Below, piece by piece: positions 6,800 through 13,264 of a stretch of 17,146 bases of DNA. The stretch is from an uncultured Campylobacter sp. (lineage in GTDB: Bacteria > Actinomycetota > Actinomycetes > Mycobacteriales > Mycobacteriaceae). The position numbers and the translations under genes were made by a program. The number at the start of each line of letters is the position of its first letter. Position 1 is the stretch's first letter. The stretch covers positions 1-17,146 of the forward strand of contig CALTYW010000035.1 in the NCBI GenBank assembly GCA_943913625.1, in the 5' to 3' direction. Below the pieces are notes generated by a model that was not told the origin of the DNA, searched no databases, and saw only the letters and a list, made by a program, of their open reading frames with translations.

Positions 6800-7055
6800 C
6801 CACGGCTTCGGGCGCGGGCGAAACCCCGTGCTGATCACGTCCCCGGTCGCATCGGTGGAGGAGCTCGCGCGGGCGATTTCGACTGCAGTGTTCGGACCGT
6901 CGCGCCCCGCCCCGCGCAACTTGGACGGGCTGGCGGATCTACTTCGCGAGACTCGCGTCTCCCGCGTCATCGTCTCCGACTGGCAGCTCGACGACACGTC
7001 GACTGAGCGGGTCCTGGAGGTCTTCGAGGACATGGGCGTCGGCTTAGTGCGGTAG
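6792..7055 (+). CDS. Barstar-family ribonuclease inhibitor (immunity to the adjacent RNase)
   Basis: The predicted 87-residue cytoplasmic protein begins MYSHGFGRGRNPVL. It overlaps the end of the RNase gene by 8 nt (ATGTATAG). The body matches the barstar pattern: a helix SVEELARAISTAVFG, then APRNLDGLADLLRE (compare the YGENLDALWDCL segment of barstar), then a strand RVIVSDWQL, and a final helix ERVLEVFEDMG followed by the strand VGLVR. The acidic residues on the second helix, Asp and Glu, are those that plug RNase active sites in known complexes. The protein likely blocks any RNase retained in the cytoplasm before export. Having no signal peptide while its partner has one supports this. It could inhibit a wider set of guanyl RNases. 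Confidence 0.8.
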   Translation: MYSHGFGRGRNPVLITSPVASVEELARAISTAVFGPSRPAPRNLDGLADLLRETRVSRVIVSDWQLDDTSTERVLEVFEDMGVGLVR

Positions 7056-7088
7056 GTGCTCGGGCGGGGGCGGTAGGTGACCAAGAAA

Positions 7089-7335
7089 AAGGCTCAGTGT
7101 AAACCCGAATTCGAGGTTGGCGTATGTCCGGCAACGTGGACGTAACCCCTCGAATTTGCACACTTTAGTAGTCATTTTCGCTGTCTATCCAGGTTTCGGG
7201 TGGAAACCTGGATTCGGGGCCCTAGTATTGCCGGGTATGGGGGAAATTCGAGACTGGGGGCAGTTGGCTGACCAGCGAGCATCCGAAATCCGACAAGAGT
7301 TCTACGAACGGCGAATTCGGGTTAGACCTGAGCCT
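7089..7335 (+). repeat. Repeat element copy C, extending into the following gene
   Basis: The left terminal repeat (7089-7113) reads AAGGCTCAGTG then TAAACCCGAATTCG. The central hairpin (7187-7213) pairs ATCCAGGTTTC with GAAACCTGGAT, an 11-bp stem around the loop GGGTG. The right terminal repeat (7313-7335) reads GAATTCGGGTT then AGACCTGAGCCT and matches the consensus at 19 of 23 positions. The palindrome GGTGACC (7076-7082) lies just outside on the left. This copy is unusual because the -10 box, the ATG (7237) and codons 1-33 of the next gene lie within it. Confidence 0.85.
7223..7228 (+). promoter_or_regulatory. Candidate -10 box for the 7237 gene, inside repeat copy C
   Basis: TAGTAT lies 8 nt before the ATG at 7237, with no Shine-Dalgarno between. 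The -35 position falls within the central hairpin of repeat copy C, so the element seems to provide this promoter. Confidence 0.45.
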
Positions 7336-8181
7336 CTCCAGCGGGACCACTACTCGCAGGTAGGAAACAGCCACTGGGTGCCTAAGGACTGGTACAGGCA
7401 GCTCAAGTACGTCGGGCAAGGCGTCGCACGTGGCGCCGCCGCCTCCGCGGAGGCGCGGAAGGCGGTGCTCCTCGGCAGGTGGGCGGCGTCGCAGATGGGG
7501 ATGTGGACGTTGCCAGTTGAATCGGGGGAGGTGTTGTGTGGATTGCGGTCGGGCAATGTGCCGTCGAAAAGCAATCGCCCCTTTTTCACGAAGTTCCACG
7601 CGATGGAGATCGCTGCCGAGGACGTGATTGAACTCGACGGCGTGCGGATCACGCATCCGCTGCGGACGTTCGTGGATCTGTGCAGGCTTGGCGACGTCGT
7701 GAGTGCGCACATGGCGATGTCTTGGCTCCTGGATGCGGGCATTTCGGCGTACGAGGTGCAGACGTACGTCGAGGAATTCGACCAGAAGATTCGGCCGAAG
7801 GCCCTGCGTCGAGCGAACGCGATTGCAAATGGTGCGGTGACCTTCCGCTCCTACGAGAACAGTCTCGCGTGGGGGTTGCTCCGCAATGCCGGGATGCCCG
7901 TTGAAGCCCACGCGAACCTCGAGGACTTCGGATACGCCCCGATCCTGGTCGGCGGGGACTTGATAATCGCTGTGGAAAAGGATCCGCTCTTCCACGACGT
8001 CAAGGCCGCCGGGGCCAGCGCCTCTGAGGTCCAGCTGCTGCGGAAGAAGACTCGGTGGCTCGCCGCGCGCGGCTACAGGACGCTCTACTTCGCCCTCGAG
8101 GAGCTCGAGAAGAACCCGGATGCGTTCATCAGCGATGTGTACTCGGCGAAATACTTGCGGAATCGCGATCTGCGGTTCTAG
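7237..8181 (+). CDS. AbiEi/DUF559-like hypothetical protein
   Basis: The predicted protein has 314 residues from the ATG at 7237. The frame is open back to 7117, but that stretch is repeat element and codes for nothing recognisable. Residues 45-100 (NSHWVPKDWYRQL ... LLGRWAASQMGMWTLP) resemble the N-terminal part of actinobacterial AbiEi-type or DUF559 proteins. GVRITHPLRTFVDLCRLGD (135-153) matches their 'T.P.RT..DL.R' motif. The C-terminal part has SYENSLAWGLLRNAGMP, then GDLIIAVEKDPLFHD (240-254). This resembles the D-x5-E-x-D core of Vsr-like PD-(D/E)XK folds, with Asp241, Glu247 and Asp249. The function is unknown; related proteins occur both as antitoxin-like repressors and as possible nucleases. 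No cognate toxin gene lies next to it. Codons 26-33 (RIRVRPEP) are the right terminal repeat of element C. Confidence 0.6.
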   Translation: MGEIRDWGQLADQRASEIRQEFYERRIRVRPEPLQRDHYSQVGNSHWVPKDWYRQLKYVGQGVARGAAASAEARKAVLLGRWAASQMGMWTLPVESGEVLCGLRSGNVPSKSNRPFFTKFHAMEIAAEDVIELDGVRITHPLRTFVDLCRLGDVVSAHMAMSWLLDAGISAYEVQTYVEEFDQKIRPKALRRANAIANGAVTFRSYENSLAWGLLRNAGMPVEAHANLEDFGYAPILVGGDLIIAVEKDPLFHDVKAAGASASEVQLLRKKTRWLAARGYRTLYFALEELEKNPDAFISDVYSAKYLRNRDLRF

Positions 8182-8198
8182 TGCTGGGCGTTGGTGGG

Positions 8199-8218
8199 CG
8201 CGGGTGTGGGTGTGGGTG
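8199..8218 (+). repeat. Short GGGTGT tandem run
   Basis: About three G-rich hexamers (GGGTGT) follow the stop of the 7237 gene, just before repeat copy D. It is a low-complexity stretch with no evident role. Confidence 0.35.
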
Positions 8219-8226
8219 TCGGCGGA

Positions 8227-8427
8227 AAGGCTATGTGTAAACCCGAATTCGCTTCGCCATTTCCCCAGGTCGCGCCTCCATGCACCCGGCCGCTACTCTT
8301 TCGAATCCAGGTTTTCGACGTAAACCTGGATTCGCACTTGCTTCACGACGATCACTGAGACGCAAGTGGTCCACGAGACTCATGAGGCGAACACGGGAGC
8401 TGCGAATTCAGGTTTAGGCATAGCCTT
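8227..8427 (+). repeat. Repeat element copy D
   Basis: The left terminal repeat (8227-8251) reads AAGGCTATGTG then TAAACCCGAATTCG. The right one (8403-8427) reads CGAATTCAGGTTTA then GGCATAGCCTT. They pair at 22 of 25 positions, and the pairing extends outward through GGCGGAA / TTCCGC. The centre (8302-8334) is a 13-bp perfect hairpin CGAATCCAGGTTT / AAACCTGGATTCG with a 7-nt loop. A second stem, CACTTGC (8335-8341) with GCAAGTG (8362-8368), abuts it. Copy D is closest to copy E, sharing the CCCCAGGTCGCGCCTCC block, the 68-nt centre-to-right spacing and the outer CCGCGAGGTGT. An imperfect palindrome GGTGTACATACC (8434-8445) lies outside. Confidence 0.9.
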
Positions 8428-8643
8428 CCGCGAGGTGTACATACCCACCCACTCGCAGGGAGCGCCAGCCACCTGAGCGCAACGCTGCGCGGGAGCGCCA
8501 GCGGGGTTTTGGCGGGGCGCAGGGGTGGCGCTAAGGGGAGTTCACAAAACGCTGAGTGTGACCTGTGGCATACTGCGAACCACTGTGATCTCTCCCACGA
8601 TCCACAAACCTTCCACGCTCCCCAGACCAGAAAGGTGTGATTC
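8428..8643 (+). promoter_or_regulatory. Upstream/leader region of cstA
   Basis: A GC-rich stretch holds GGGAGCGCCAGC twice (8458-8469 and 8491-8502). The second copy can pair AGCGCCA (8494-8500) with TGGCGCT (8527-8533). Downstream, CATACT (8569-8574) is a possible -10. Two half-matches to the corynebacterial GlxR (cAMP-receptor type) site TGTGA-N6-TCACA start at 8557 and 8584; in both only the left half is good. AAAGG (8631-8635) is a Shine-Dalgarno 8 nt before the ATG, so cstA is leadered. Carbon-source control would fit a carbon-starvation gene but is a guess here. Confidence 0.35.
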
Positions 8644-10359
8644 ATGAATTCGATCCGGCTTGTGCTCGTTGGGCTCGCGATGCTCATCACGGGCTACCTG
8701 CTGTACTCCAAGTTCCTCGGCGCGAAGGTGTTCCGCCTCTCCGAGGGCTACAGGACTCCGGCGCACACCATGGAAGACGGCGTGGATTTCGTCCCCACGA
8801 ACAAGTATGTGCTGTGGGGCCACCACTTCACCTCCGTGGCGGGCGCGGCGCCGATCATCGGCCCGGCCGTCGCGGTGATCTGGGGCTGGGTGCCTGCGTT
8901 CCTCTGGGTCACGCTCGGCACGGTGTTTTTCGCGGGTATGCATGACCTGGGGGCGTTGTGGGCGTCGCAGAGGCACAAGGGGCAGTCGATAGGCACGCTG
9001 TCCGGGCGCTACATCGGGGCGCGCGGCCGCAACCTCTTCCTCGTCGTGATTTTTCTGCTGCTGCTCATGGTCAACGCGGCGTTCGCCGTGGTGATCTCGA
9101 ACTTGCTGATCTCCACGCCGACGGCCGTGATCCCGACGTGGGGCGCGATCCTCGTGGCGCTGCTTGTGGGACAGGCGATCTACCGTTTCAACTGGAACCT
9201 GCCGCTCGTCTCCGTCGTAGGCGTGGCCGCGCTCTACGGCCTCATGATCCTGGGCGACGCGGTTCCGCTCGCCTTGCCGGAGGAGATGCTGGGCGTCCCG
9301 GCGCGCGGCTGGTGGATCATCCTGCTGTTCATTTACGCGTTTTGCGCCTCCCTGCTCCCGGTCTGGGTGCTGCTGCAGCCGCGCGACTACATCAACGGCC
9401 TCCAGCTGTTCGTCGGGTTGGCGTTGCTGTACGGCTCGTTCTTGATTGTCCGGCCGGAGGTGGTGGCACCGTCGTTACGCGATGCTGTGCCGGAAGGAAC
9501 TCCGAGCATCTTCCCCCTTTTGTTCGTGACCATCGCGTGCGGCGCGATTTCGGGTTTCCACGGCGTGGTGGCCTCGGGAACGTCGTCGAAGCAGCTGGAT
9601 AAGGAGACGGACGCGCGCTTCGTCGGTTACTTCGGCGCGGTGGGCGAGGGTCTGCTGGCGCTGGGCACGATTGTGGCGACGACGGCTGGCTTCCAGACGA
9701 TCCAGGATTGGGAGAACATTTATTCAGAGTGGAACGCCGGCGGCGTGAACGCGTTCATTGAGGGCGGCGGCCACCTCATGAACACGGGCTTGGGCATTCC
9801 GACCAGCCTGTCCGCGACGATCCTGGCCACGATGGCGGTGCTGTTCGCCGCCACGACAATGGACTCGGGCGTGCGCCTGCAGCGCCTCGTCGTCGCGGAA
9901 ATCGGCGAGCTCGCCGGCGTGAAGCTCTCCAGCTTCTGGGCGACGGTCATCGCGGTCGGCTGCGCGCTCGGACTGACGTTCTCCACCGGCCTCGACGGGT
10001 CCGGCGGCATGCTGATTTGGCCGCTGTTCGGCACGACGAACCAGCTCATGGCGGGTCTGACGCTGTCGATCCTCGTGATCATCCTGACGGGTCTGCGCCG
10101 CCCGACGTGGCCAATCCTGATCCCGCTGGTGTTCGTGACCCTGATGTCGCTGTGGGCGGCGGTGCTGCAGCTGCGCACGCTGTGGGCGGCGAACAACTGG
10201 CTGCTGCTGGTCATCGACGTGATCATCATCGTCTGCGCGATCTGGGTCATCGTCGAAGCGCTCACCGCGATCCAGCGCACCCGCAAGAAGCCGCAGGTCG
10301 AGTGGGCCGACGACGAGCTGTGGCCCGGCGACCGCCAGCGCGAGGACGCGCGTGTTTGA
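8644..10359 (+). CDS. cstA: CstA-family carbon starvation / peptide transporter, short form
   Basis: The predicted 571-residue integral membrane protein is hydrophobic throughout, with about 14-16 transmembrane segments. The family signature is strong near the N-terminus: DGVDFVPTNKYVLWGHHFTSVAGAAPIIGPAVAV, read across residues 46-79, followed by GTVFFAGMHDLGALWASQRHKGQSIGTLSGRYIG. Further on are LLQPRDYINGLQLF, CGAISGFHGVVASGTSSKQ, LFAATTMDSGVRLQR and GGMLIWPLFGTTNQLMAGL. CstA proteins take up peptides or pyruvate when carbon is scarce. Here the C-terminus is short and hydrophilic, unlike the roughly 700-residue E. coli form. The stop overlaps the GTG of the next gene by 8 nt (GTGTTTGA), so translation is probably coupled. 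It is the first gene of a three-gene operon. The substrate cannot be told from sequence. Confidence 0.93.
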   Translation: MNSIRLVLVGLAMLITGYLLYSKFLGAKVFRLSEGYRTPAHTMEDGVDFVPTNKYVLWGHHFTSVAGAAPIIGPAVAVIWGWVPAFLWVTLGTVFFAGMHDLGALWASQRHKGQSIGTLSGRYIGARGRNLFLVVIFLLLLMVNAAFAVVISNLLISTPTAVIPTWGAILVALLVGQAIYRFNWNLPLVSVVGVAALYGLMILGDAVPLALPEEMLGVPARGWWIILLFIYAFCASLLPVWVLLQPRDYINGLQLFVGLALLYGSFLIVRPEVVAPSLRDAVPEGTPSIFPLLFVTIACGAISGFHGVVASGTSSKQLDKETDARFVGYFGAVGEGLLALGTIVATTAGFQTIQDWENIYSEWNAGGVNAFIEGGGHLMNTGLGIPTSLSATILATMAVLFAATTMDSGVRLQRLVVAEIGELAGVKLSSFWATVIAVGCALGLTFSTGLDGSGGMLIWPLFGTTNQLMAGLTLSILVIILTGLRRPTWPILIPLVFVTLMSLWAAVLQLRTLWAANNWLLLVIDVIIIVCAIWVIVEALTAIQRTRKKPQVEWADDELWPGDRQREDARV

Positions 10360-10609
10360 GCGGCTGAAGGCGCTCGGCGCGGGGCTCGACGAGTTCTATA
10401 AAGCCCCCTACCGTTCCGCGTTCCTCAAAGCCTCGCGCGAGGAGGACGACCTGTTCCACCTCCTGGTCGCCTCCGAGGCGCTGGGCATCCCCAACCCCGC
10501 CAGCTACTACACGCTCGAGCTGTTGCCGTTGCTTTACGACGATTTCCACGCCTGGCACACCCGCATGGGCATGGAACGATCCCCCTTGGACGGAATTTCA
10601 TGCTGCTGA
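10352..10609 (+). CDS. Cory-CC-star family small protein (ends Cys-Cys-stop)
   Basis: The predicted 85-residue protein starts at GTG (10352), inside the end of cstA, and ends ...PLDGISCC. I recognise it as the small family named for its invariant terminal Cys-Cys, seen in Corynebacterium and relatives between CstA and an ArsA-like ATPase. It has no signal peptide or membrane span. A basic, amphipathic N-terminus (MFERLKALGAGLDEFYK) precedes an acidic EEDD and a helical LELLPLLYDDFHAWHTR segment. The codons TGC TGC TGA for the terminal motif also encode the first residues of the downstream ATPase (ATGCTGCTGACC), an overlap of 10 nt. The role is unknown. The tail could bind metal, form a disulfide or be lipidated, or the protein could be an adaptor between the transporter and the ATPase. 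Confidence 0.75.
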   Translation: MFERLKALGAGLDEFYKAPYRSAFLKASREEDDLFHLLVASEALGIPNPASYYTLELLPLLYDDFHAWHTRMGMERSPLDGISCC

Positions 10610-11574
10610 CCCCGGCGAAAGTCATGTTCTTCGGTGGCAAAGGCGGCGTCGGCAAAACCACGGTCTCGGCGGCGACGGCGGTGCGCCTGGCGGAGGCGGG
10701 GCGCCGCGTGCTGCTCGTGTCCACGGACCCGGCCCACAATTTGGGCCACATTTGGGACACGCAGCTTCACGACGCTCCAGTGCACCTCGAAACTGGCCTT
10801 TCCGCCATCGAGTTGGACCCCGCCGCAGTGACCGACCGCCACCTGCGCGCCGTGGGCTCCTCTATGCGCGCGCTGATGCCGGAGCGGCTGCACAAGGAGG
10901 TGGACAAGCACCTCGAGTTGTCGCGCCACTCCCCCGGCATGCACGAAGCGGCGATGCTGGAACGGATCGCGGATCTGGTCACCGGCGAGGAGGCGTCGCT
11001 TTACGACCACATCATTTTCGACACCGCCCCCTCCGGCCACACCTCCCGCCTCCTCGCGTTGCCGGAGTTGATGTCCGCCTACACCGATGGGCTGTTGCAG
11101 CGCCGCGACGCTTCTGACCGGTTTTCCCGCGCCGCGCGAGGCCTCGGGGGGCGCTCTGATCGCGGCCTCGGCGGAGGGATCGTCGACGGAGACCCGGTTG
11201 AGCGGCGCAACCAGCAGATCCGCTCAACGCTTCTGAAGCGCCGTCGAAAGTTCGAGGCCCTCCGCAGCGTGCTCACGGACCCGGCAGCGTGCGTGTTCCA
11301 CATCGTGCTCACCGCGGAGCGACTTCCGGTCAAGGAGTCCGCGGAGTTCTACGCCCAGCTTTCTGACACCGGCGTGCCCGTCGGCGGCCTCGTCATCAAC
11401 CGCCGCAGCCCTGCCGACGCCGGGGACTTCGCGGCCGCGCGCCGCGCGGTGGAGGACGACGCCCTTCAGCTTCTCGACTCCCTCCTCCCCCACGTCCCCC
11501 GCCTCGAGCTGCCATGGCTCCCGGGCGAAATCGGCACCCGCGCCGCCCTCGCCGAGGTCGCCCAGCACCTCTAG
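10600..11574 (+). CDS. ArsA/Get3-family ATPase, cstA-associated
   Basis: The predicted 324-residue protein has the deviant Walker A motif GGKGGVGKTT (residues 12-21), with the signature lysine, a switch I-like STDPAHNLGHIWDT, and a switch II-like IIFDTAPSGHTSRLLALPEL. These define the ArsA/Get3 branch of the SIMIBI ATPases, which dimerise on nucleotide and move membrane proteins or metalloids. It lacks obvious arsenite-binding cysteines: the one clear cysteine is in DPAACVFHIVL. A role in arsenic export is therefore unlikely, and no arsB lies nearby. A Gly/Arg-rich insert (about 176-198, GLGGRSDRGLGGG) may be a flexible loop. It is the last gene of the cstA operon, overlapping the CC-star gene by 10 nt. 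A role in assembling or regulating CstA is inferred from this context only. Confidence 0.8.
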   Translation: MLLTPAKVMFFGGKGGVGKTTVSAATAVRLAEAGRRVLLVSTDPAHNLGHIWDTQLHDAPVHLETGLSAIELDPAAVTDRHLRAVGSSMRALMPERLHKEVDKHLELSRHSPGMHEAAMLERIADLVTGEEASLYDHIIFDTAPSGHTSRLLALPELMSAYTDGLLQRRDASDRFSRAARGLGGRSDRGLGGGIVDGDPVERRNQQIRSTLLKRRRKFEALRSVLTDPAACVFHIVLTAERLPVKESAEFYAQLSDTGVPVGGLVINRRSPADAGDFAAARRAVEDDALQLLDSLLPHVPRLELPWLPGEIGTRAALAEVAQHL

Positions 11575-11650
11575 CCGCCCACTGCGGTCCGCGCTGACTG
11601 CCCGGCACCCGCTCGAACCGCCCGCCACCGCTTCAAACCGACCGCTGGTG

Positions 11651-11662
11651 GGTACTAGTACC
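11651..11662. repeat. Perfect 12-bp palindrome beside repeat copy E
   Basis: GGTACTAGTACC is self-complementary and lies 7 nt outside the left terminal repeat of copy E. Comparable short palindromes lie just outside copies B and F, so it may be part of the element boundary. The remainder of 11575-11650 shows nothing recognisable. Confidence 0.5.
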
Positions 11663-11669
11663 TGGCGGC

Positions 11670-11869
11670 AGACTATGTGTAAACCCGAATTCGCCCCACC
11701 GTTTCCCCAGGTCGCGCCTCCCCGCCCCCACCCGCAAAGGGCGCGAATCCAGGTTTCCGGCGTAAACCTGGATTCGCACATGCTTCACGACGACCACCGG
11801 GACGCGTGTGACACAACGGGATCAATGTGGCGAAAGCGGGAGCGGCGAATTCAGGTTTACACTGAGCCT
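11670..11869 (+). repeat. Repeat element copy E
   Basis: The left terminal repeat (11670-11693) reads AGACTATGTG then TAAACCCGAATTCG. The right one (11846-11869) reads CGAATTCAGGTTTAC then ACTGAGCCT. The centre (11743-11777) is a perfect 14-bp hairpin, GCGAATCCAGGTTT with AAACCTGGATTCGC, loop CCGGCGT. An adjoining stem pairs CACATGC (11777-11783) with GCGTGTG (11804-11810) around a 20-nt loop. It lies between the convergent ArsA-type ATPase gene and dgt. Interior blocks are shared with copy D. Confidence 0.9.
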
Positions 11870-11966
11870 CCCGCGAGGTGTGTATAGGTATCCGTTCTTA
11901 GGTTCCTGGCATACACGCCACGCCAGCGCTCGCAGAGACGCGGCTAGGCTGGGAGTCGAGGCGGGC

Positions 11967-13232
11967 TTAGAAGTAGCCGGTGAAGGCGGAGGCTTTCTTC
12001 GCGGTGCGCTCGAGGCGGGACTCGGTCATCGAGGCGATCTGGTCGACGATCACGCGCTCGCGTTCGGCATCGGTCTCGGCGGCGAGGAACCACTCGGAAA
12101 ACATCGTGTCCAAGGTGCCGGGGGCGCCGGCGCGGAGATACTCGTGGACGCGGTAGATGCGGTCGCGCTGGCGGTCCTGGCGCGCGAGGTGCGCGGGCAC
12201 GTCCATCACGTAGAGGACGGCGACGGTCTTGAGCAGGCGGACTTCGGCCTCCATGTCCGGCGGGACCACGAGGGTGCCGTGCTGCCGGCCGAGGGCGAGC
12301 TCCTGGTTGGCATCGGCGGTGCGGGTTGCCTGCGTGACCGCGCCGACGTAGCGGCCCACAAGCTGGGAGGTGAGCTGCTTCAGGCCGGACCAGGAGGCGA
12401 GGGTGTAGTAGAAGTCGGCGGCTGCGGAGATGGCGGGCATGGCGCGCAGTCTGTCGGCGGCGTCGATGAGCGAATCGGCGGTGCCTCCGAAGGCGGCGGC
12501 GCCTTTGTCGGCGAGGGCTGCGAGTTCGACGAAATCCCAAAGCACTTTCAAGGTCACGCGGCCGGAGACGATGCCGTCTTCGACGTCGTGGACGGAGTAT
12601 GCGATGTCGTCGGAGAAGTCCATCACCTGGGCCTCGAGAGGCGGGGCCAAGTCCACATGGCCCTCTCGGGCCCACGCCAGCACCGCGGCGTCCTCGTCGT
12701 AGGCGGAGTACTTCCGGTTCTGCGAGCCGTCCGGGTTGGTGCGGGTGACGGGGTATTTGCACGCGGCGTCTAGGGAGGCGCGGGTGAGGTTGAGGCCGTA
12801 CGACGTGCCGTCGTGAAGCAGCTTGGGCTCGAGGCGCGAGAGGATGCGCAGGGTTTGGGCGTTTCCTTCGAAGCCGTCGGGCGCGACCTCGTTGAGCGCG
12901 ACTTCGCCGTTGTGGCCGTAGGGCGGGTGGCCGATGTCGTGGGTGAGTCCCGCCATCTCGCACAGGTCGGGGTTCAAACCGAGGCCCTCGCCGATGGAGC
13001 GCGAGATCTGCGCGACTTCGAGGGAGTGGGTGAGGCGGGTGCGCGGGGTGTCGCCGTCGCGGGGGCCGACGACCTGAGTTTTGTCGGCAAGGCGTCGCAA
13101 CGCTGCGGAGTGCAGGACGCGGGCGCGGTCGCGGCCGAAGGCGTCGCGGGTGTCCTCCCCCGGCGCCACCTGCGCGCCCTTCGGGGTCTCGGGCGCGCGA
13201 CGATCGACGTCGGCTGCGTTGTAGGTGTACAC
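11967..13232 (-). CDS. dgt: Deoxyguanosinetriphosphate triphosphohydrolase-like HD-domain protein
   Basis: The predicted 421-residue protein hydrolyses dGTP or other dNTPs to the deoxynucleoside plus tripolyphosphate. HD-domain metal ligands are visible: His69 in TRLTHSLEVAQ, His98-Asp99 in GLTHDIGHPPYGHNGE, and Asp208/Asp209 in VMDFSDDIAYSVHDVEDG. The N-terminal RDRARVLHSAALRRLADKTQV is the usual dGTPase entry motif. The start is GTG (13232-13230), 8 nt after a TACCCT box and without a Shine-Dalgarno, so the mRNA is probably leaderless. The gene is divergent from the TPM-domain gene. This pairing matches Rv2344c-Rv2345 in M. tuberculosis, next to dnaG. A longer overlapping open frame on the same strand (to 13365) has low-complexity Arg/Pro composition and is a shadow. 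Confidence 0.92.
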   Translation of the reverse strand: MYTYNAADVDRRAPETPKGAQVAPGEDTRDAFGRDRARVLHSAALRRLADKTQVVGPRDGDTPRTRLTHSLEVAQISRSIGEGLGLNPDLCEMAGLTHDIGHPPYGHNGEVALNEVAPDGFEGNAQTLRILSRLEPKLLHDGTSYGLNLTRASLDAACKYPVTRTNPDGSQNRKYSAYDEDAAVLAWAREGHVDLAPPLEAQVMDFSDDIAYSVHDVEDGIVSGRVTLKVLWDFVELAALADKGAAAFGGTADSLIDAADRLRAMPAISAAADFYYTLASWSGLKQLTSQLVGRYVGAVTQATRTADANQELALGRQHGTLVVPPDMEAEVRLLKTVAVLYVMDVPAHLARQDRQRDRIYRVHEYLRAGAPGTLDTMFSEWFLAAETDAERERVIVDQIASMTESRLERTAKKASAFTGYF

Positions 13233-13240
13233 AGGGTCTA

Positions 13241-13257
13241 AGGGTAGCGACTACGCT
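13241..13257. promoter_or_regulatory. Divergent candidate -10 boxes for dgt and the TPM gene
   Basis: The minus strand has TACCCT (13241-13246), 8 nt before the GTG of dgt. The plus strand has TACGCT (13252-13257), 7 nt before the ATG at 13265. The starts are 32 nt apart. Both boxes fit TANNNT and both genes lack a Shine-Dalgarno, implying two leaderless transcripts. Confidence 0.5.
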
Positions 13258-13264
13258 CGTGGGC

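Noticed and set aside
7117..7236. Upstream extension (40 codons) of the 7237 gene
   Set aside because: It runs through repeat copy C and its hairpin, has no Shine-Dalgarno or family similarity, and the later ATG has a well-placed -10 box.
10600..11574. Arsenite-export ATPase ArsA
   Set aside because: The metalloid-binding cysteines and any arsB/arsR neighbour are missing. The operon partner is cstA.
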